Shown here piece by piece: positions 24,191 to 34,688 of a stretch of 46,878 nucleotides of DNA. The stretch spans positions 1 to 46,878 of the forward strand of contig NZ_PNJW01000020.1 of the NCBI RefSeq assembly GCF_013822155.1. The letters run 5' to 3'. The DNA is from Flavobacterium sp. (lineage in GTDB: Bacteria > Bacteroidota > Bacteroidia > Flavobacteriales > Flavobacteriaceae). The notes beneath the pieces were generated by a model that worked only from the letters and a program-made list of their open reading frames with translations, searched no databases and was not told the origin of the DNA. The stretch's first letter is position 1. Every line of letters starts with the position of its first letter. The position numbers were made by a program, and so were the translations under genes.

Positions 24191-27100
24191 TTAATTTCCA
24201 AAATTATATCGAAGTGTAAAACCAGACCTGATATTTGTTAATGGAAATGCCGTAGAAATCACTGCTTTAGAAAAAGTATGATCATAATAAAATATAGCTG
24301 TCAAATTTTTACTGAAAGAATAATCGGCTGTTAATTTAATAGACCAAATATTTTGACCTCCGGCAAGTTCATTATTATCGTAATCTAGGTAACGAACTAT
24401 TGTTTTGTTATTTCTATAAGAGAAATCTGTTCTGAAATTGATATCACTTTTAATTATACCTTGTGGATTATCTGCTAATGAAGAGGTAATTACAACATCT
24501 TTTAATCGGTAGCCTAACCCAATTATATATTCTAAACCTTGCACTTCCGTAAGTAGATTATTGTCAAAACTCATTGATAACGCACGGTCTTTCTTCATTT
24601 CAGCTAACATTTTAAATGAATTTTTCATCTCAAAATCCATACGGATTAATGGATTGAATTGTTCCATTAAGTTAACATTTTGCACAATTGTTTGATTATA
24701 AAAATTTCCAAAACCTTCATTATCCTGTCCGCCCGGATTTTTATCATATTCAAAATTTGACCGGAAGGAATTAATTGTATAAGCCGCTCTGTAACTATGT
24801 TGCAGTGAAAATCGTTTAAATCGTTCTTTAAAGAAAGTATATCGCATCAAACCGTTGTATTTTACGGTCCAATTCGGAATTGGAAAATCTCTAAATGCAC
24901 TTAACGAAGTGCTGTTTTCATCTTTCCCCGAATAAGCAGATAAGAAAGAAGGAATTAATACAGCTTGATTATTTTTTCCATATCCAATTGGATATCCGGC
25001 ATTAGAAGAATAGAAGTTGTATTTTGGGTCTGCCGGATCGGTTGGAATTGGGTTATTAGCATCACCGTATCTAGGAATATTAGCCCCATAAAAATCTGCA
25101 GCCAGTCGATTTGCTATCACCAACCTGTTATCTCTAAAATCTTGAAAAGCAGAGGAGCCAAATTCATCACTTTTACTAAAAGAAGTTGAAATTAAAACCG
25201 TTGAAATTGAAAAATTTCCCATTGTATAGGGCGAACGCGAATTATAAACTCCATCTAAAACGTCATATTGTTCAGAATAACTTTCCATATAATTACGGTC
25301 AGCAGTAAGATCAATAGTCAAATCAGGGAACAAATCTACTTTTGCTGTTCCATTAAACTGTTGTGATTTTACTTCGGTGTAGTTTTGATTAAATTCAGGA
25401 TAAATTGTTAACCACCCATTTTTTGCAGCATCTTGTCTAACATCATCTTGAGCTCCAAACACAAATCCTAACGTTGGTTTTGAAGAACCAAAAAACCCTA
25501 ACGATTGTGTATAACCCGGTAACAAAGTTCCTTCATTTTGAGTATAATTCAATTGAATATTTTTAACACTCGTTACTACACCAATCAGTCCGTCAAGAAA
25601 AACATTCCCTTCATTTTGTTGAGGTACCTTATTACTGGTCACTTTTTCACCAGGTTTTGGAGCAGCTTGTTTTGGTGTTGGTGCCGGTTTCTTTTTTGTT
25701 TTAGTCAACCCAATATATTTATAAAACAAATCCATGTTTAGCGTAGTATTCAACCGATGAGAACTTGAATTTTGAATTGTATTTCCTAAATTGTAAATGG
25801 TTCCATCTTCGGTTTCAGCTGATGAAAGAGCTAAAGAAGATCGCATCCAGCTATACGTTCCTGTATAAGAATAATTTGCTTTTAGGAAACTTAAAAAAGG
25901 TAATTTGTAAAGAGGAATATCATAATTCAGAATGAACTGTTGATTCAATTGATTTGCTTCTCCAACTTCTAAATAGCTGTCATAAATTTGATTTGAATCA
26001 TCCGGAATTCCGGTTTCGTCTATATAATTTCTAACAAGATTACTTCGGTTAGCATTGTAATTAATTTTTAAAGCTTTTGTAATATCATAGTTAAAGCCAT
26101 ATAAATAATTAAACAAATAATTTCTTCTGTATAATGGGTCTAAGGCAATACCTTCCACTTCAACTTGTCTGAATTGTTGGCGATTATATTGTCTAACCAC
26201 ATTGGTGCTGAAATTAATATTAGAAGGCAAATAATTAAAATTGAAATCACTCAACATTTTCCAATATTGTGATTTTTTCATTGTCTTATTTTCCTTTAAA
26301 GGCTCAATTGGTTTTGGAGAAAAAGCAAAAGAATAATCTACAGCAGAATTTACTTGCTGATCTACATAACTTTCAATTTCATAATTATGTTTATCGACTT
26401 GGTTATAGGAATGTGACAATGTAAAGTTCTCAACATTATAAACTTTCGGTTTTTGCTCAGGAGCTCTCTCTTTTCTGACTCCTATGAAATTTATACTTTT
26501 TCGTTTTGTGTAATCAATTGCTCGGTTTTCAATATTCTTTTTTTCTGCCTCGTCTGTAGTGACATCTATCAATTGATCTAATTTAATATCTTGATAAAAC
26601 GGGTCATATTCAGGCGTGATAACTAATTCGCCAATTCCATAATTAAATGGTAAAGTTACACCCCATTTTTGAGGAAGTAACTTGCCAAAATTAAAATTAG
26701 TTACAACATCATATTCTCTCAAATCTTCACGACTTCGTTCATTAGGCCCTTGTTCTAATGTTCCAAAGCCAATTGTTCCTAATCTTCCTGTGGCTGATAC
26801 GTTTGCGAAATCAGCTGCATTTGCATCTACACTGACAATGGCCGCCATACCTGCCTTGTTCTTCATTCCTGCCACACGCAACTCATTGAACCAAACTTCT
26901 CCACGAATACTTTCGAGTTCAACTTGTCCTGTTTTGCTGTTTTTTAAACCGATCATTAACGTTCTCACTAACCCAAAATTTGGATTACCTTTTATCCCTA
27001 ATCGAAGTTTATTGGGTTTATTTACTAACGAAGGATCTAACTCATCTTCATTTAAAAAATAGATTTCATCGGGATTTGGATTTGCTCCGTTTATATTTAA

Positions 27101-30100
27101 CACTTTTAATTGTGTTAACAATGACAATTGCAAATCTATCTCATTATCTTCTGGCCAAATCTCTTCAGGAGAAGTAGTTCCGTGAGGAGTAACTTTTAAG
27201 GGTATCTCAACTTGATAAAAGTTTTGTGAAAAGTCATTTCCAAAACGGATAAAAGCAACCATTTCGTCATCATTTAAACGATTTGGATCGAGGTTGTTTT
27301 CAATTGCTTCAGCGTGAATAAACATTTTTAATTTCTCAAACTGACGCAAATCAACTTCTACATTTTTAAAAACAGCTCTTGAATCTTCCGGTTCTAAACC
27401 GCCGGGTATATTGTTGTTTTTTGGAGTTACCCTTAACGATAAAGACTGTTCATTCTGATTAATTACCGAATTATTATTATATAATTGTTCTCTATCAACT
27501 CCGGGAGGTAAGACATAATTTATTGGTGTTCTATTGCTATTTTCCTGAACGTTTACAGCAATTGATTCAAAAACCGTATTATCATCTTCATTCTGAATAT
27601 CAGTTTCATTCGGGTCTAGTGTCGATAAATATTGTCTCCATTCACCTCTTACTAATTCAACTGCAGCAAAACGAACCGTAATTTCTTCTGTAAATCCGGT
27701 CATGAACATTCGCATAAAACGAATAGTACGAAAATCTGAAATACTACCTATTTTATTTTGATACTGTGATACCGGAATTTTGAACTGCAACCATCTGGCC
27801 GCGGGATAAGTTTCTCCTCCCGGTTCTGTTTTTGCTGCTACAAAAACTTCGTCTGTAATATAATTTTCTCCTACGCTAGAATTTGGTGCAATATTAATTT
27901 TATACTCATAATAGGCATTTATGGTATTCATCGTATTGTCTCTATTGATATCTTCAACATCAGGTAAAGTTGTATTTCCTCTGTTATTATCTGTTACATT
28001 TACCGGTGAATTTCCTTGTAATCCGTTGTAATTTTTATAGCGTTCAATAACATTACCTGTAGCCGCTAAATAGTATTCAAAATTATCTTGTGAGGGGTCA
28101 GAGAAAGAAGAAAAAGTTGGGAATAATGCAGCTTCTTCTGCATCTGAAATTCCATCTAATCCTAAATCTTGTACCGCTCTATTTGCCTCACTGGTATCAA
28201 AAGCATAAATTAAAGATTGTGATGCGGGAACCTTTCCCCATATTGTAGAAACAGTAGGAGATGTAGCACCAGCTTCAGGCAAACCATTTTCATATTGCTT
28301 TCTGCCGTCTTTCAAAACATCTTCCGAAATTTCACCTAAGTTGATGTAAACTTCTCCCGTATTTGTTGGAGCAGTTTCATCAGTACCATAATAGGGATCT
28401 AACACCCATAATTGGAAATATTCTACATTTCCTTGTTCAAAGTTGGTTGAATTTATAGCTCTTGTTATACCTCCGAAATTTTGATTTGGCGTTGGTAATT
28501 GATTATCAGGTGTTGTTGAAGGATTAAAATTATAAGGTCCTCTTTGGTTTGGATAATACGTTAAATCCAATGTATTAATTACTTGTTGTTGTCCTTGAGC
28601 AACATCTGTCACCGGAAAGATATCGTTGATATAAACTCTTCTAGTTTTATTTAAAGTCATATCTTCTGTTGAAATACCGGCAGGTCTTTGTGATGTATAA
28701 AATATTGGATCGATGGTATACCAAGATAATTTTGCTCGTTTGAATCCATAACTCAAACTATTAGAGCTGCCAAAGAAATCATATGTACTGTTTGTATTAC
28801 TCTCAGGCACACTCGACAAATACCAAGACAATGGCGACTTTACATCTATTGTTGTTTGTGATCCTTCAAAATCATCAATATATAAAGTTGATTCTCCTTC
28901 AAAATTATCGGCTTTTGGTGAATCCGGTTTTAAAAATGCTACTTCTCCACGAACTGAAATTGATGACGGAACATCCGTATCAATATTTGGTAATTTATTC
29001 ACCAATCGGGTTAAAAAAGGAAGTTCGGATGAAAAATTGGTATTGAAACCAAAAATAGTATTGTTCACTGATTCTTGCCCAAAGGTGGATTTTTGAGTGT
29101 AAGGTCGCTCAGTCATTCTCAAATAAGTAGCTCCTACATTGAACGTTTCAGAAATTTTGTGATCCACATTAAATCCCATAAAACGTCTGGTCTGTTGTCC
29201 AAAAACAGAATTATTTTCAACAGAAATATTGATTGGCGTTCCCGATGCCTGAAGGGATGGGTCTAATATTCGAACTCGCCCAAGTTGGTAATTTACAGTA
29301 TAATCAATTCCTTCTGCTAGAGTTCGACCGCCTGCTGTTACAACAACTGAACCTTTTGGTACATTAAATGCTCCAATAGGAATTCCGTCACCTCCGGTTG
29401 ATTTATAACGTCCCCTTAATAAGAATTTATTTTTATCACTGTCTTGCAAAGCAGCAGACTGGGTGCTTTTATACATACTTCGATACACATACTTACCTTG
29501 ATTTGAATTATATCCGGTGGTTGTATTGTCGTAATCTTCTAACGGATTAGATGTTCTTAATTTATTGAATAAATGATTTCCAAATGGTTCAACTGTGGTA
29601 AATATCAATCGTCCGTTTTGTGTATCAACAGTAATTCCCGGAACAAAGTCAAAAAATCCGTCACCTCCAACTTGCGGGTCATTAGTATAATTCAAACGGT
29701 CTGTATTAAAAACTTCCAACAAAGGAGTTTCTGCAACATCTGCCGGTAACGATAAGGGCGGATTCCCTGCAGGAGTTATATAATTTAACGGAGAAGGATC
29801 TGTGTATAAAATATTAAATCTAAAATCTTCCTGACTCAACTCAAAAGCTCCCGGAATTTGATAGATGTTTTTCATCATTAAATTCCAAATTGGCTTATCA
29901 ACATTAGTCAAATTACTTTTCAGCATTTTTAAAATCAAACATTGCGTCGATGGAACTTCTGTGCTAGGGTCTACTACTGTTGATTCTACTCCGCCATTTC
30001 CAAATTCTCCTACACGATAAACTTCGTCTCCAATGGTATATTCGTAAGCTACAGCAACAACTTCATCGTTTGCTAAACGCTGTTGCAAGGAGAGATATCC

Positions 30101-31462
30101 TAATTGAGGGTTGTAGGTATATTCACTTGTTGTTAATTTTCTGGCATTTTCTAATTTAGAATAATCCAATCCTTCGATGGCAGGGTAATTAAATCCTGAA
30201 CCTGAAGTTACAATTTCCCTAATGTTTGGATTTAATAATCCGCCCCCTGTTTGAATCAGTCCGGGATCAAAATCATTATTGGCATTATTAGCCGGTGTAT
30301 CGGTTAATACATTAAAAAATCCTGCCGGAATAGGGTCAATTCCAACTATTTCTGTGTCATCCAACCCATTTAATTGTGCCTCTCCTAAATCTTGTAAAGC
30401 AATAATATTTCGCAAATTATTACCTTCGGGTGAGGTATTTACGCGATTTTGTCGGTTGGTAATCCAAACTTCAATTCGGGTAATTTGTACTCTACTATTG
30501 ATTAAAGGATAATTTTTTAAAGAAGCATCATATTTATCTCTAAAATATTGCGATAAGAAAAAGTGTCGGTCTGAATCATAATCTAAAGCAAATAAATCAA
30601 AATCTTGAAGTGTTCCATCTCCTAAGGCTGTCACAGAACGAGTTTGCGATTTTTGTTCAGAATAAACTCCGGTAACCGTTGTTTTTCCAAATTGCAATTC
30701 AGCTTTCACCCCAAATAAACTTTGAGCCCCTCGAATTAAAGTATTATTCAAAGGCATACTGACATTACCTACTTCTAATTTTCGTAAGATGGCGTCTTCT
30801 TCGGGAGCATATTCTAATTTGATTAAATTTTGAAAGGCAAACGTAGACTGAGTGTCATAATTGGCATTCACATTCAACCGAGTACCCACTTTACCGGATA
30901 AACTCATGTTGATACGTTGTTCAAAATCAAATGTTGTAGTCGTTCTGTTTCTGGGAGAAAAAGTAGGGTTATCTTGTTTTGTATAGCGAACTCCTAAATC
31001 AATTTCAACAGAACCTCTGGGCTGAACATCAATGGTATTGCTTCCAAAAATAGTTTCAAAAAAACCGGAATTAACATAAAAACGGGGTAATAAGTCTTTT
31101 TTAGCTTCGTCAGCACCAGCTTTTCTGCCATCCATGGCATCCAGTTTTTGCTTGAAATACGTTTTCATGGATTCCCGCATTACTAATTCTTCATACTCTT
31201 TTGGCGTAAGAATTACCGGGTAATTGATATTAAACTCTCCAACAGTACTATTATAAATATAACGATCGGTTACCGGATCATAAGTATATGCCGAGACAAT
31301 GCTGGGTGGATTAGACAACTCAACTTTACCTTTATTGAAACCAACTGTGTCTTTAGGTGTTTCATCATCTTGTGAATACACTAAAAAACCGGAAAGAAAA
31401 ATTAGCCATATAAAACTAATTTTAAGACCTGATATAAAATTATAATGATACTTCGTTTTCAA
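24191..31462 (-). CDS. sprA: Type IX secretion translocon / cell-surface protein SprA (Sov)
   Basis: The 2423-residue outer-membrane protein is close to the ~2400 residues of F. johnsoniae SprA. It has a signal peptide (ISFIWLIFLSGFLVYSQ) and then many beta-barrel repeats with aromatic and asparagine-rich strands. Recognisable family segments include RGSVEIDLGVRYTKQDNP, NFEGESTLYIDDFEGSQ, VFVAAKTEPGG, WFNELRVAGM and the final LTAIFYYDHTFSKAVIST ... FTLRYNFGN. SprA is the 36-strand barrel through which type IX cargo crosses the outer membrane, and it is required for gliding. The start seems to be a TTG, because the frame reads TAA (ruvA stop), TAC, TTG with no ATG before the signal peptide, implying translational coupling to ruvA. 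gcvH, vanZ, the tonB pair, deoC and remB follow. Confidence 0.95.
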   Translation of the reverse strand: MKTKYHYNFISGLKISFIWLIFLSGFLVYSQDDETPKDTVGFNKGKVELSNPPSIVSAYTYDPVTDRYIYNSTVGEFNINYPVILTPKEYEELVMRESMKTYFKQKLDAMDGRKAGADEAKKDLLPRFYVNSGFFETIFGSNTIDVQPRGSVEIDLGVRYTKQDNPTFSPRNRTTTTFDFEQRINMSLSGKVGTRLNVNANYDTQSTFAFQNLIKLEYAPEEDAILRKLEVGNVSMPLNNTLIRGAQSLFGVKAELQFGKTTVTGVYSEQKSQTRSVTALGDGTLQDFDLFALDYDSDRHFFLSQYFRDKYDASLKNYPLINSRVQITRIEVWITNRQNRVNTSPEGNNLRNIIALQDLGEAQLNGLDDTEIVGIDPIPAGFFNVLTDTPANNANNDFDPGLIQTGGGLLNPNIREIVTSGSGFNYPAIEGLDYSKLENARKLTTSEYTYNPQLGYLSLQQRLANDEVVAVAYEYTIGDEVYRVGEFGNGGVESTVVDPSTEVPSTQCLILKMLKSNLTNVDKPIWNLMMKNIYQIPGAFELSQEDFRFNILYTDPSPLNYITPAGNPPLSLPADVAETPLLEVFNTDRLNYTNDPQVGGDGFFDFVPGITVDTQNGRLIFTTVEPFGNHLFNKLRTSNPLEDYDNTTTGYNSNQGKYVYRSMYKSTQSAALQDSDKNKFLLRGRYKSTGGDGIPIGAFNVPKGSVVVTAGGRTLAEGIDYTVNYQLGRVRILDPSLQASGTPINISVENNSVFGQQTRRFMGFNVDHKISETFNVGATYLRMTERPYTQKSTFGQESVNNTIFGFNTNFSSELPFLTRLVNKLPNIDTDVPSSISVRGEVAFLKPDSPKADNFEGESTLYIDDFEGSQTTIDVKSPLSWYLSSVPESNTNSTYDFFGSSNSLSYGFKRAKLSWYTIDPIFYTSQRPAGISTEDMTLNKTRRVYINDIFPVTDVAQGQQQVINTLDLTYYPNQRGPYNFNPSTTPDNQLPTPNQNFGGITRAINSTNFEQGNVEYFQLWVLDPYYGTDETAPTNTGEVYINLGEISEDVLKDGRKQYENGLPEAGATSPTVSTIWGKVPASQSLIYAFDTSEANRAVQDLGLDGISDAEEAALFPTFSSFSDPSQDNFEYYLAATGNVIERYKNYNGLQGNSPVNVTDNNRGNTTLPDVEDINRDNTMNTINAYYEYKINIAPNSSVGENYITDEVFVAAKTEPGGETYPAARWLQFKIPVSQYQNKIGSISDFRTIRFMRMFMTGFTEEITVRFAAVELVRGEWRQYLSTLDPNETDIQNEDDNTVFESIAVNVQENSNRTPINYVLPPGVDREQLYNNNSVINQNEQSLSLRVTPKNNNIPGGLEPEDSRAVFKNVEVDLRQFEKLKMFIHAEAIENNLDPNRLNDDEMVAFIRFGNDFSQNFYQVEIPLKVTPHGTTSPEEIWPEDNEIDLQLSLLTQLKVLNINGANPNPDEIYFLNEDELDPSLVNKPNKLRLGIKGNPNFGLVRTLMIGLKNSKTGQVELESIRGEVWFNELRVAGMKNKAGMAAIVSVDANAADFANVSATGRLGTIGFGTLEQGPNERSREDLREYDVVTNFNFGKLLPQKWGVTLPFNYGIGELVITPEYDPFYQDIKLDQLIDVTTDEAEKKNIENRAIDYTKRKSINFIGVRKERAPEQKPKVYNVENFTLSHSYNQVDKHNYEIESYVDQQVNSAVDYSFAFSPKPIEPLKENKTMKKSQYWKMLSDFNFNYLPSNINFSTNVVRQYNRQQFRQVEVEGIALDPLYRRNYLFNYLYGFNYDITKALKINYNANRSNLVRNYIDETGIPDDSNQIYDSYLEVGEANQLNQQFILNYDIPLYKLPFLSFLKANYSYTGTYSWMRSSLALSSAETEDGTIYNLGNTIQNSSSHRLNTTLNMDLFYKYIGLTKTKKKPAPTPKQAAPKPGEKVTSNKVPQQNEGNVFLDGLIGVVTSVKNIQLNYTQNEGTLLPGYTQSLGFFGSSKPTLGFVFGAQDDVRQDAAKNGWLTIYPEFNQNYTEVKSQQFNGTAKVDLFPDLTIDLTADRNYMESYSEQYDVLDGVYNSRSPYTMGNFSISTVLISTSFSKSDEFGSSAFQDFRDNRLVIANRLAADFYGANIPRYGDANNPIPTDPADPKYNFYSSNAGYPIGYGKNNQAVLIPSFLSAYSGKDENSTSLSAFRDFPIPNWTVKYNGLMRYTFFKERFKRFSLQHSYRAAYTINSFRSNFEYDKNPGGQDNEGFGNFYNQTIVQNVNLMEQFNPLIRMDFEMKNSFKMLAEMKKDRALSMSFDNNLLTEVQGLEYIIGLGYRLKDVVITSSLADNPQGIIKSDINFRTDFSYRNNKTIVRYLDYDNNELAGGQNIWSIKLTADYSFSKNLTAIFYYDHTFSKAVISTAFPLTNIRSGFTLRYNFGN

Positions 31463-31465
31463 GTA

Positions 31466-32047
31466 TTATAAATTTTTTAAAGCTTGTTTAATTATTGATT
31501 CTATTGTAGCATCCGGGTTCTCTCTAGCAATCTTCTCCACTACCTTTTCTGCTAATTTTTTGTTAAAGCCCAATACCTCCAAAGCAGATAACGCTTCATC
31601 CTTATTTGTATTGTTTGAAGGCATAGAAACTTCGTCTAAATCATACACCTTTAACACTTTTTCCTTTAAATCTAATATGACACGTTGGGCTGTTTTTGAT
31701 CCAATTCCTTTAATTGATTGTATTGTTACTACATCCGCAGAGGCAATTGCCTGAAGAATTTGTTTAGGTTCCATCGATGACAACATGGTTCTGGCAATAC
31801 TTGCTCCAATCCCGGACACGGAAAGTAATAATTTGAAAATTTCTCTTTCCGACTTTTCTACAAAACCAAACAACGTATGAGCATCTTCCTTAATTTGAAG
31901 GAAAGTAAATAACTTAATACTATCAGTATTAGGAATTAAAGAATAAGTATGCAACGAAATATGTACATGATACCCTACTCCGTTGCAGTCTATCACTACA
32001 TCGGTAGGCGTTTTTTCAACTAAACGTCCTTGAATATGAGCTATCAT
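31466..32047 (-). CDS. ruvA: Holliday junction branch migration protein RuvA
   Basis: The 193-residue protein shows domain I (MIAHIQGRLVEKTPTDVVIDCNGVGYHVHIS, LFTFLQIKEDAHTLFGF) and the helix-hairpin-helix domain II (LLSVSGIGASIARTML, IQSIKGIGSKTAQRVILDLKEK). A C-terminal RuvB-contacting domain III (ALEVLGFNKKLAEKVVEKI) follows. RuvA tetramers hold the junction while RuvB drives branch migration; ruvB is encoded 6.5 kb away on the same strand. It ends 3 bases before sprA and has the best promoter in the window upstream. Confidence 0.95.
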   Translation of the reverse strand: MIAHIQGRLVEKTPTDVVIDCNGVGYHVHISLHTYSLIPNTDSIKLFTFLQIKEDAHTLFGFVEKSEREIFKLLLSVSGIGASIARTMLSSMEPKQILQAIASADVVTIQSIKGIGSKTAQRVILDLKEKVLKVYDLDEVSMPSNNTNKDEALSALEVLGFNKKLAEKVVEKIARENPDATIESIIKQALKNL

Positions 32048-32067
32048 TATTATTCTATGTTAATTTT

Positions 32068-32096
32068 CAAATGTAGCAAAAATCTTTAATTAGCAA
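32068..32096 (-). promoter_or_regulatory. Promoter for ruvA-sprA
   Basis: On the minus strand TTG (32094-32096) is followed after 18 bases by TACATTTG (32068-32075). Both elements and spacing fit the flavobacterial consensus. Transcription would start about 15 bases before the ruvA ATG and continue into sprA. Confidence 0.65.
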
Positions 32097-32128
32097 CCAA
32101 TAAAACGATTAATAACTTAAATAATTAG

Positions 32129-34426
32129 TTAAAGAGTGACTTTTATCGATTTATAGCGTTTCTCTTTTTCTTGTGCATCTACCACGGCAACAGCAGCCAT
32201 ATTTACCATTTCTTCTACACTTGCTCCCAATTGAAAAATATGCACCGGTTTATCTAACCCTAGCATTATTGGACCAATAGAATCTACTTTATATAATTCT
32301 TTGAGCATTTTATAATTAATATTTGCCGCTTCCAAATTTGGAAAAATCAGCGTATTAACTTTTTTCCCAGCCAATTTAGAAAATGGAAATTTGTTTTTTA
32401 ACATTTCAGGATTTAAAGCAAAATCGGTTTGAATTTCACCATCTACAATTAAATCCGGATAATATTTATGCAAATAAGCCACTGCCTCTCTTACTTTTGA
32501 TGCTCCTTCGGTATTTGAAGAACCAAAATTAGAAAATGAAATCATTGCTATAATTGGTTCCATCCCAAACAATCGAACAGTTTTTGCTGTCATTAAAGCA
32601 ATTTTTGCTAAATCATGAGCAGAAGGATCAATATTGATCGCTGTATCTGAAAAAAACATCGGCCCTCTATTGGTCATCATCATATTAGTAGTGGCGATTT
32701 TAGAAGCTCCGGGTGCTTTATCTATCAATTGCATGATTGGTTTGACTACAGAAGGATAACTTCTCGAAAATCCCGTAACTAATGCATCTGCTTCTCCTTC
32801 ATTAACCATCATAGCAGCAAAATAATTGCGTTCACGCATCCATTTTTGAGCATCTAACAAAGAAATTCCTCTTCGTTTTCTGCTTTCCCAGAATGTATTG
32901 GCATAATGAAGTCTTTTCTCGTCACATTCACTTGTCTTTGGGTCTAAAATAGGCACATCTACATCAAATCCTATTTCTTTTTTAAGTTCTAGAATAATTT
33001 CCTTATTACCTAATAAAATTGGATTACCAATGCCTTCTTCCATGACAATTTGTGCTGCCTTTAATACATCTAAATGGTCAGCTTCCGCAAAAACGACACG
33101 TTTTGGATTTGTTTTAGCTCGATTTGCCAACAAACGAACCATTTTGTTATCAGAACCTAAACGCTCGGCTAATTCTTCTTCATATTTTTCCCAATCAGTG
33201 ATTGGGTATTGAGCCACTCCTGAATCCATTGCTGCTTTTGCAACTGCAGGAGCCACTATGGTAATTAATCTAGGATCGAAGGGCTTTGGAATTATATATT
33301 CGCGACCAAAATTTAATTTGGTTTCACCATAAGCAATATTAACTTGTTCCGGCACTGGCATTTTTGCTAATTCTGCTAACGCCCGAACAGCGGCCATTTT
33401 CATTTCTTCATTTATTTTAGTTGCCCGAACATCCAAAGCTCCCCTAAAAATATATGGAAAACCAAGAACATTATTTACCTGATTAGGATGGTCTGAACGA
33501 CCGGTAGCCATGATAATGTCTTTTCGAGTATTGATAGCTAAATTATAATCAATTTCCGGAATTGGATTAGCCATCGCAAACACTATAGGGTCTTTTGCCA
33601 TGCCAAGCAACATATCCGGGAATAAAATATTACCGGCAGATAACCCTAAGAACACATCTGCATCAATCAATGCTTCTTTTAATGTTGTTCCTTCATTTCC
33701 GTTTGCATATTTAATTTGCAAATCAGATAAATCAGTTCTTCCATGATATAAAACACCATGACTATCAAACATGATAATATTTTCTAATTTGACCCCTAAT
33801 AAAACATATAAATTAGCACATGCTAATGCTGCAGAACCAGCACCAGAAACAACTATTTTAACATTTTCGGCTTTTTTATCGGCTAACTCTAATGCATTTA
33901 ACAAAGCTGCTGAAGAAATAATGGCTGTTCCATGTTGGTCATCATGCATCACCGGTATGTTCAACTCTTCCACTAATCGACGTTCAATTTCAAAAGATTC
34001 CGGAGCTTTTATATCTTCTAGATTAATTCCTCCAAAAGTAGGAGCAATATTTTTTACAGTTTCAATGAAAGCGTCTATATCTTTTGTTCCAACTTCAATG
34101 TCAAACACATCTATATCGGCAAAAATTTTAAATAATAATGCCTTTCCTTCCATGACCGGCTTTGAAGCTTCAGGACCAATGTCGCCTAATCCTAAAACAG
34201 CTGTTCCATTTGTAATTACAGCCACTAAATTCCCCTTGGCCGTATATTTGTATACATTATTGACGTCTTTTGCAATTTCCAAACAAGGTTCAGCAACTCC
34301 CGGTGAATACGCTAATGATAAATCACGTTGCGTTGCATATTTTTTGGTGGGAACAACTTGAATTTTTCCCGGACTTGGTTTCGCGTGATATAATAACGCT
34401 TCTCTACGTTTACTGTCTTTGTGCAT
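32129..34426 (-). CDS. maeB: NADP-dependent malic enzyme with phosphotransacetylase-like domain
   Basis: The 765-residue protein is the usual length for MaeB. The N-terminal malic enzyme domain (1-~430) contains LAYSPGVAEPCLEIAKD, ITNGTAVLGLGDIGP, the catalytic region MHDDQHGTAIISSAALLNAL, and the NAD(P)-binding VVSGAGSAALACANLY. The C-terminal ~330 residues are a phosphate acetyltransferase-like domain (FAEADHLDVLKAAQI, YFAAMMVNEGEADALVTG, TNMMMTNRGPMFFSDTAINIDP). It decarboxylates malate to pyruvate with NADP reduction; the second domain is generally regulatory and binds acetyl-CoA. It stands alone, with its own promoter and an 81-base gap to ruvA. Confidence 0.95.
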   Translation of the reverse strand: MHKDSKRREALLYHAKPSPGKIQVVPTKKYATQRDLSLAYSPGVAEPCLEIAKDVNNVYKYTAKGNLVAVITNGTAVLGLGDIGPEASKPVMEGKALLFKIFADIDVFDIEVGTKDIDAFIETVKNIAPTFGGINLEDIKAPESFEIERRLVEELNIPVMHDDQHGTAIISSAALLNALELADKKAENVKIVVSGAGSAALACANLYVLLGVKLENIIMFDSHGVLYHGRTDLSDLQIKYANGNEGTTLKEALIDADVFLGLSAGNILFPDMLLGMAKDPIVFAMANPIPEIDYNLAINTRKDIIMATGRSDHPNQVNNVLGFPYIFRGALDVRATKINEEMKMAAVRALAELAKMPVPEQVNIAYGETKLNFGREYIIPKPFDPRLITIVAPAVAKAAMDSGVAQYPITDWEKYEEELAERLGSDNKMVRLLANRAKTNPKRVVFAEADHLDVLKAAQIVMEEGIGNPILLGNKEIILELKKEIGFDVDVPILDPKTSECDEKRLHYANTFWESRKRRGISLLDAQKWMRERNYFAAMMVNEGEADALVTGFSRSYPSVVKPIMQLIDKAPGASKIATTNMMMTNRGPMFFSDTAINIDPSAHDLAKIALMTAKTVRLFGMEPIIAMISFSNFGSSNTEGASKVREAVAYLHKYYPDLIVDGEIQTDFALNPEMLKNKFPFSKLAGKKVNTLIFPNLEAANINYKMLKELYKVDSIGPIMLGLDKPVHIFQLGASVEEMVNMAAVAVVDAQEKEKRYKSIKVTL

Positions 34427-34454
34427 GATTTAAGGTATTCTCTACTGTGACTTA

Positions 34455-34462
34455 CAAAGGTA
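34455..34462 (-). promoter_or_regulatory. -7 promoter box for maeB
   Basis: The minus strand reads TACCTTTG, a full TAnnTTTG match, 28 bases before the maeB ATG. The -33 element is not clear. Confidence 0.5.
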
Positions 34463-34636
34463 AAAGAGTTAAGGAAATAAGGAAATATTAAATAGATTCT
34501 TTTTCGTTTAATTTAAAAAAAACACAACTCAAATCTTACATTTACAATTAATATTTTTTTTACATACTTATTAATCAAAACAAATACGTATTTTTTATGG
34601 CAAATGAAAAATTATTTCTTTTTCAATGTAATTTCT

Positions 34637-34655
34637 TAAATTTGTCATAAATTTG
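34637..34655 (+). promoter_or_regulatory. Two consecutive -7 boxes for the outer-membrane protein gene
   Basis: TAAATTTG occurs at 34637-34644 and again at 34648-34655, 11 bases apart, upstream of the ATG at 34689. Either could serve, giving two start sites. The rest of the 262-base divergent region is A/T-rich, and nothing else was recognised in it. Confidence 0.5.
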
Positions 34656-34688
34656 TACGAATTATTTAATCACTTAAAATTTAAATTT

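Noticed and set aside
26682..27062. 126-codon plus-strand open frame
   Set aside because: It is antisense within sprA and shows no family motif or expression signal.
33771..34361. 196-codon open frame on the plus strand
   Set aside because: It lies antisense to the malic enzyme domain of maeB, has no start context or promoter, and its composition is what a reversed maeB frame gives.
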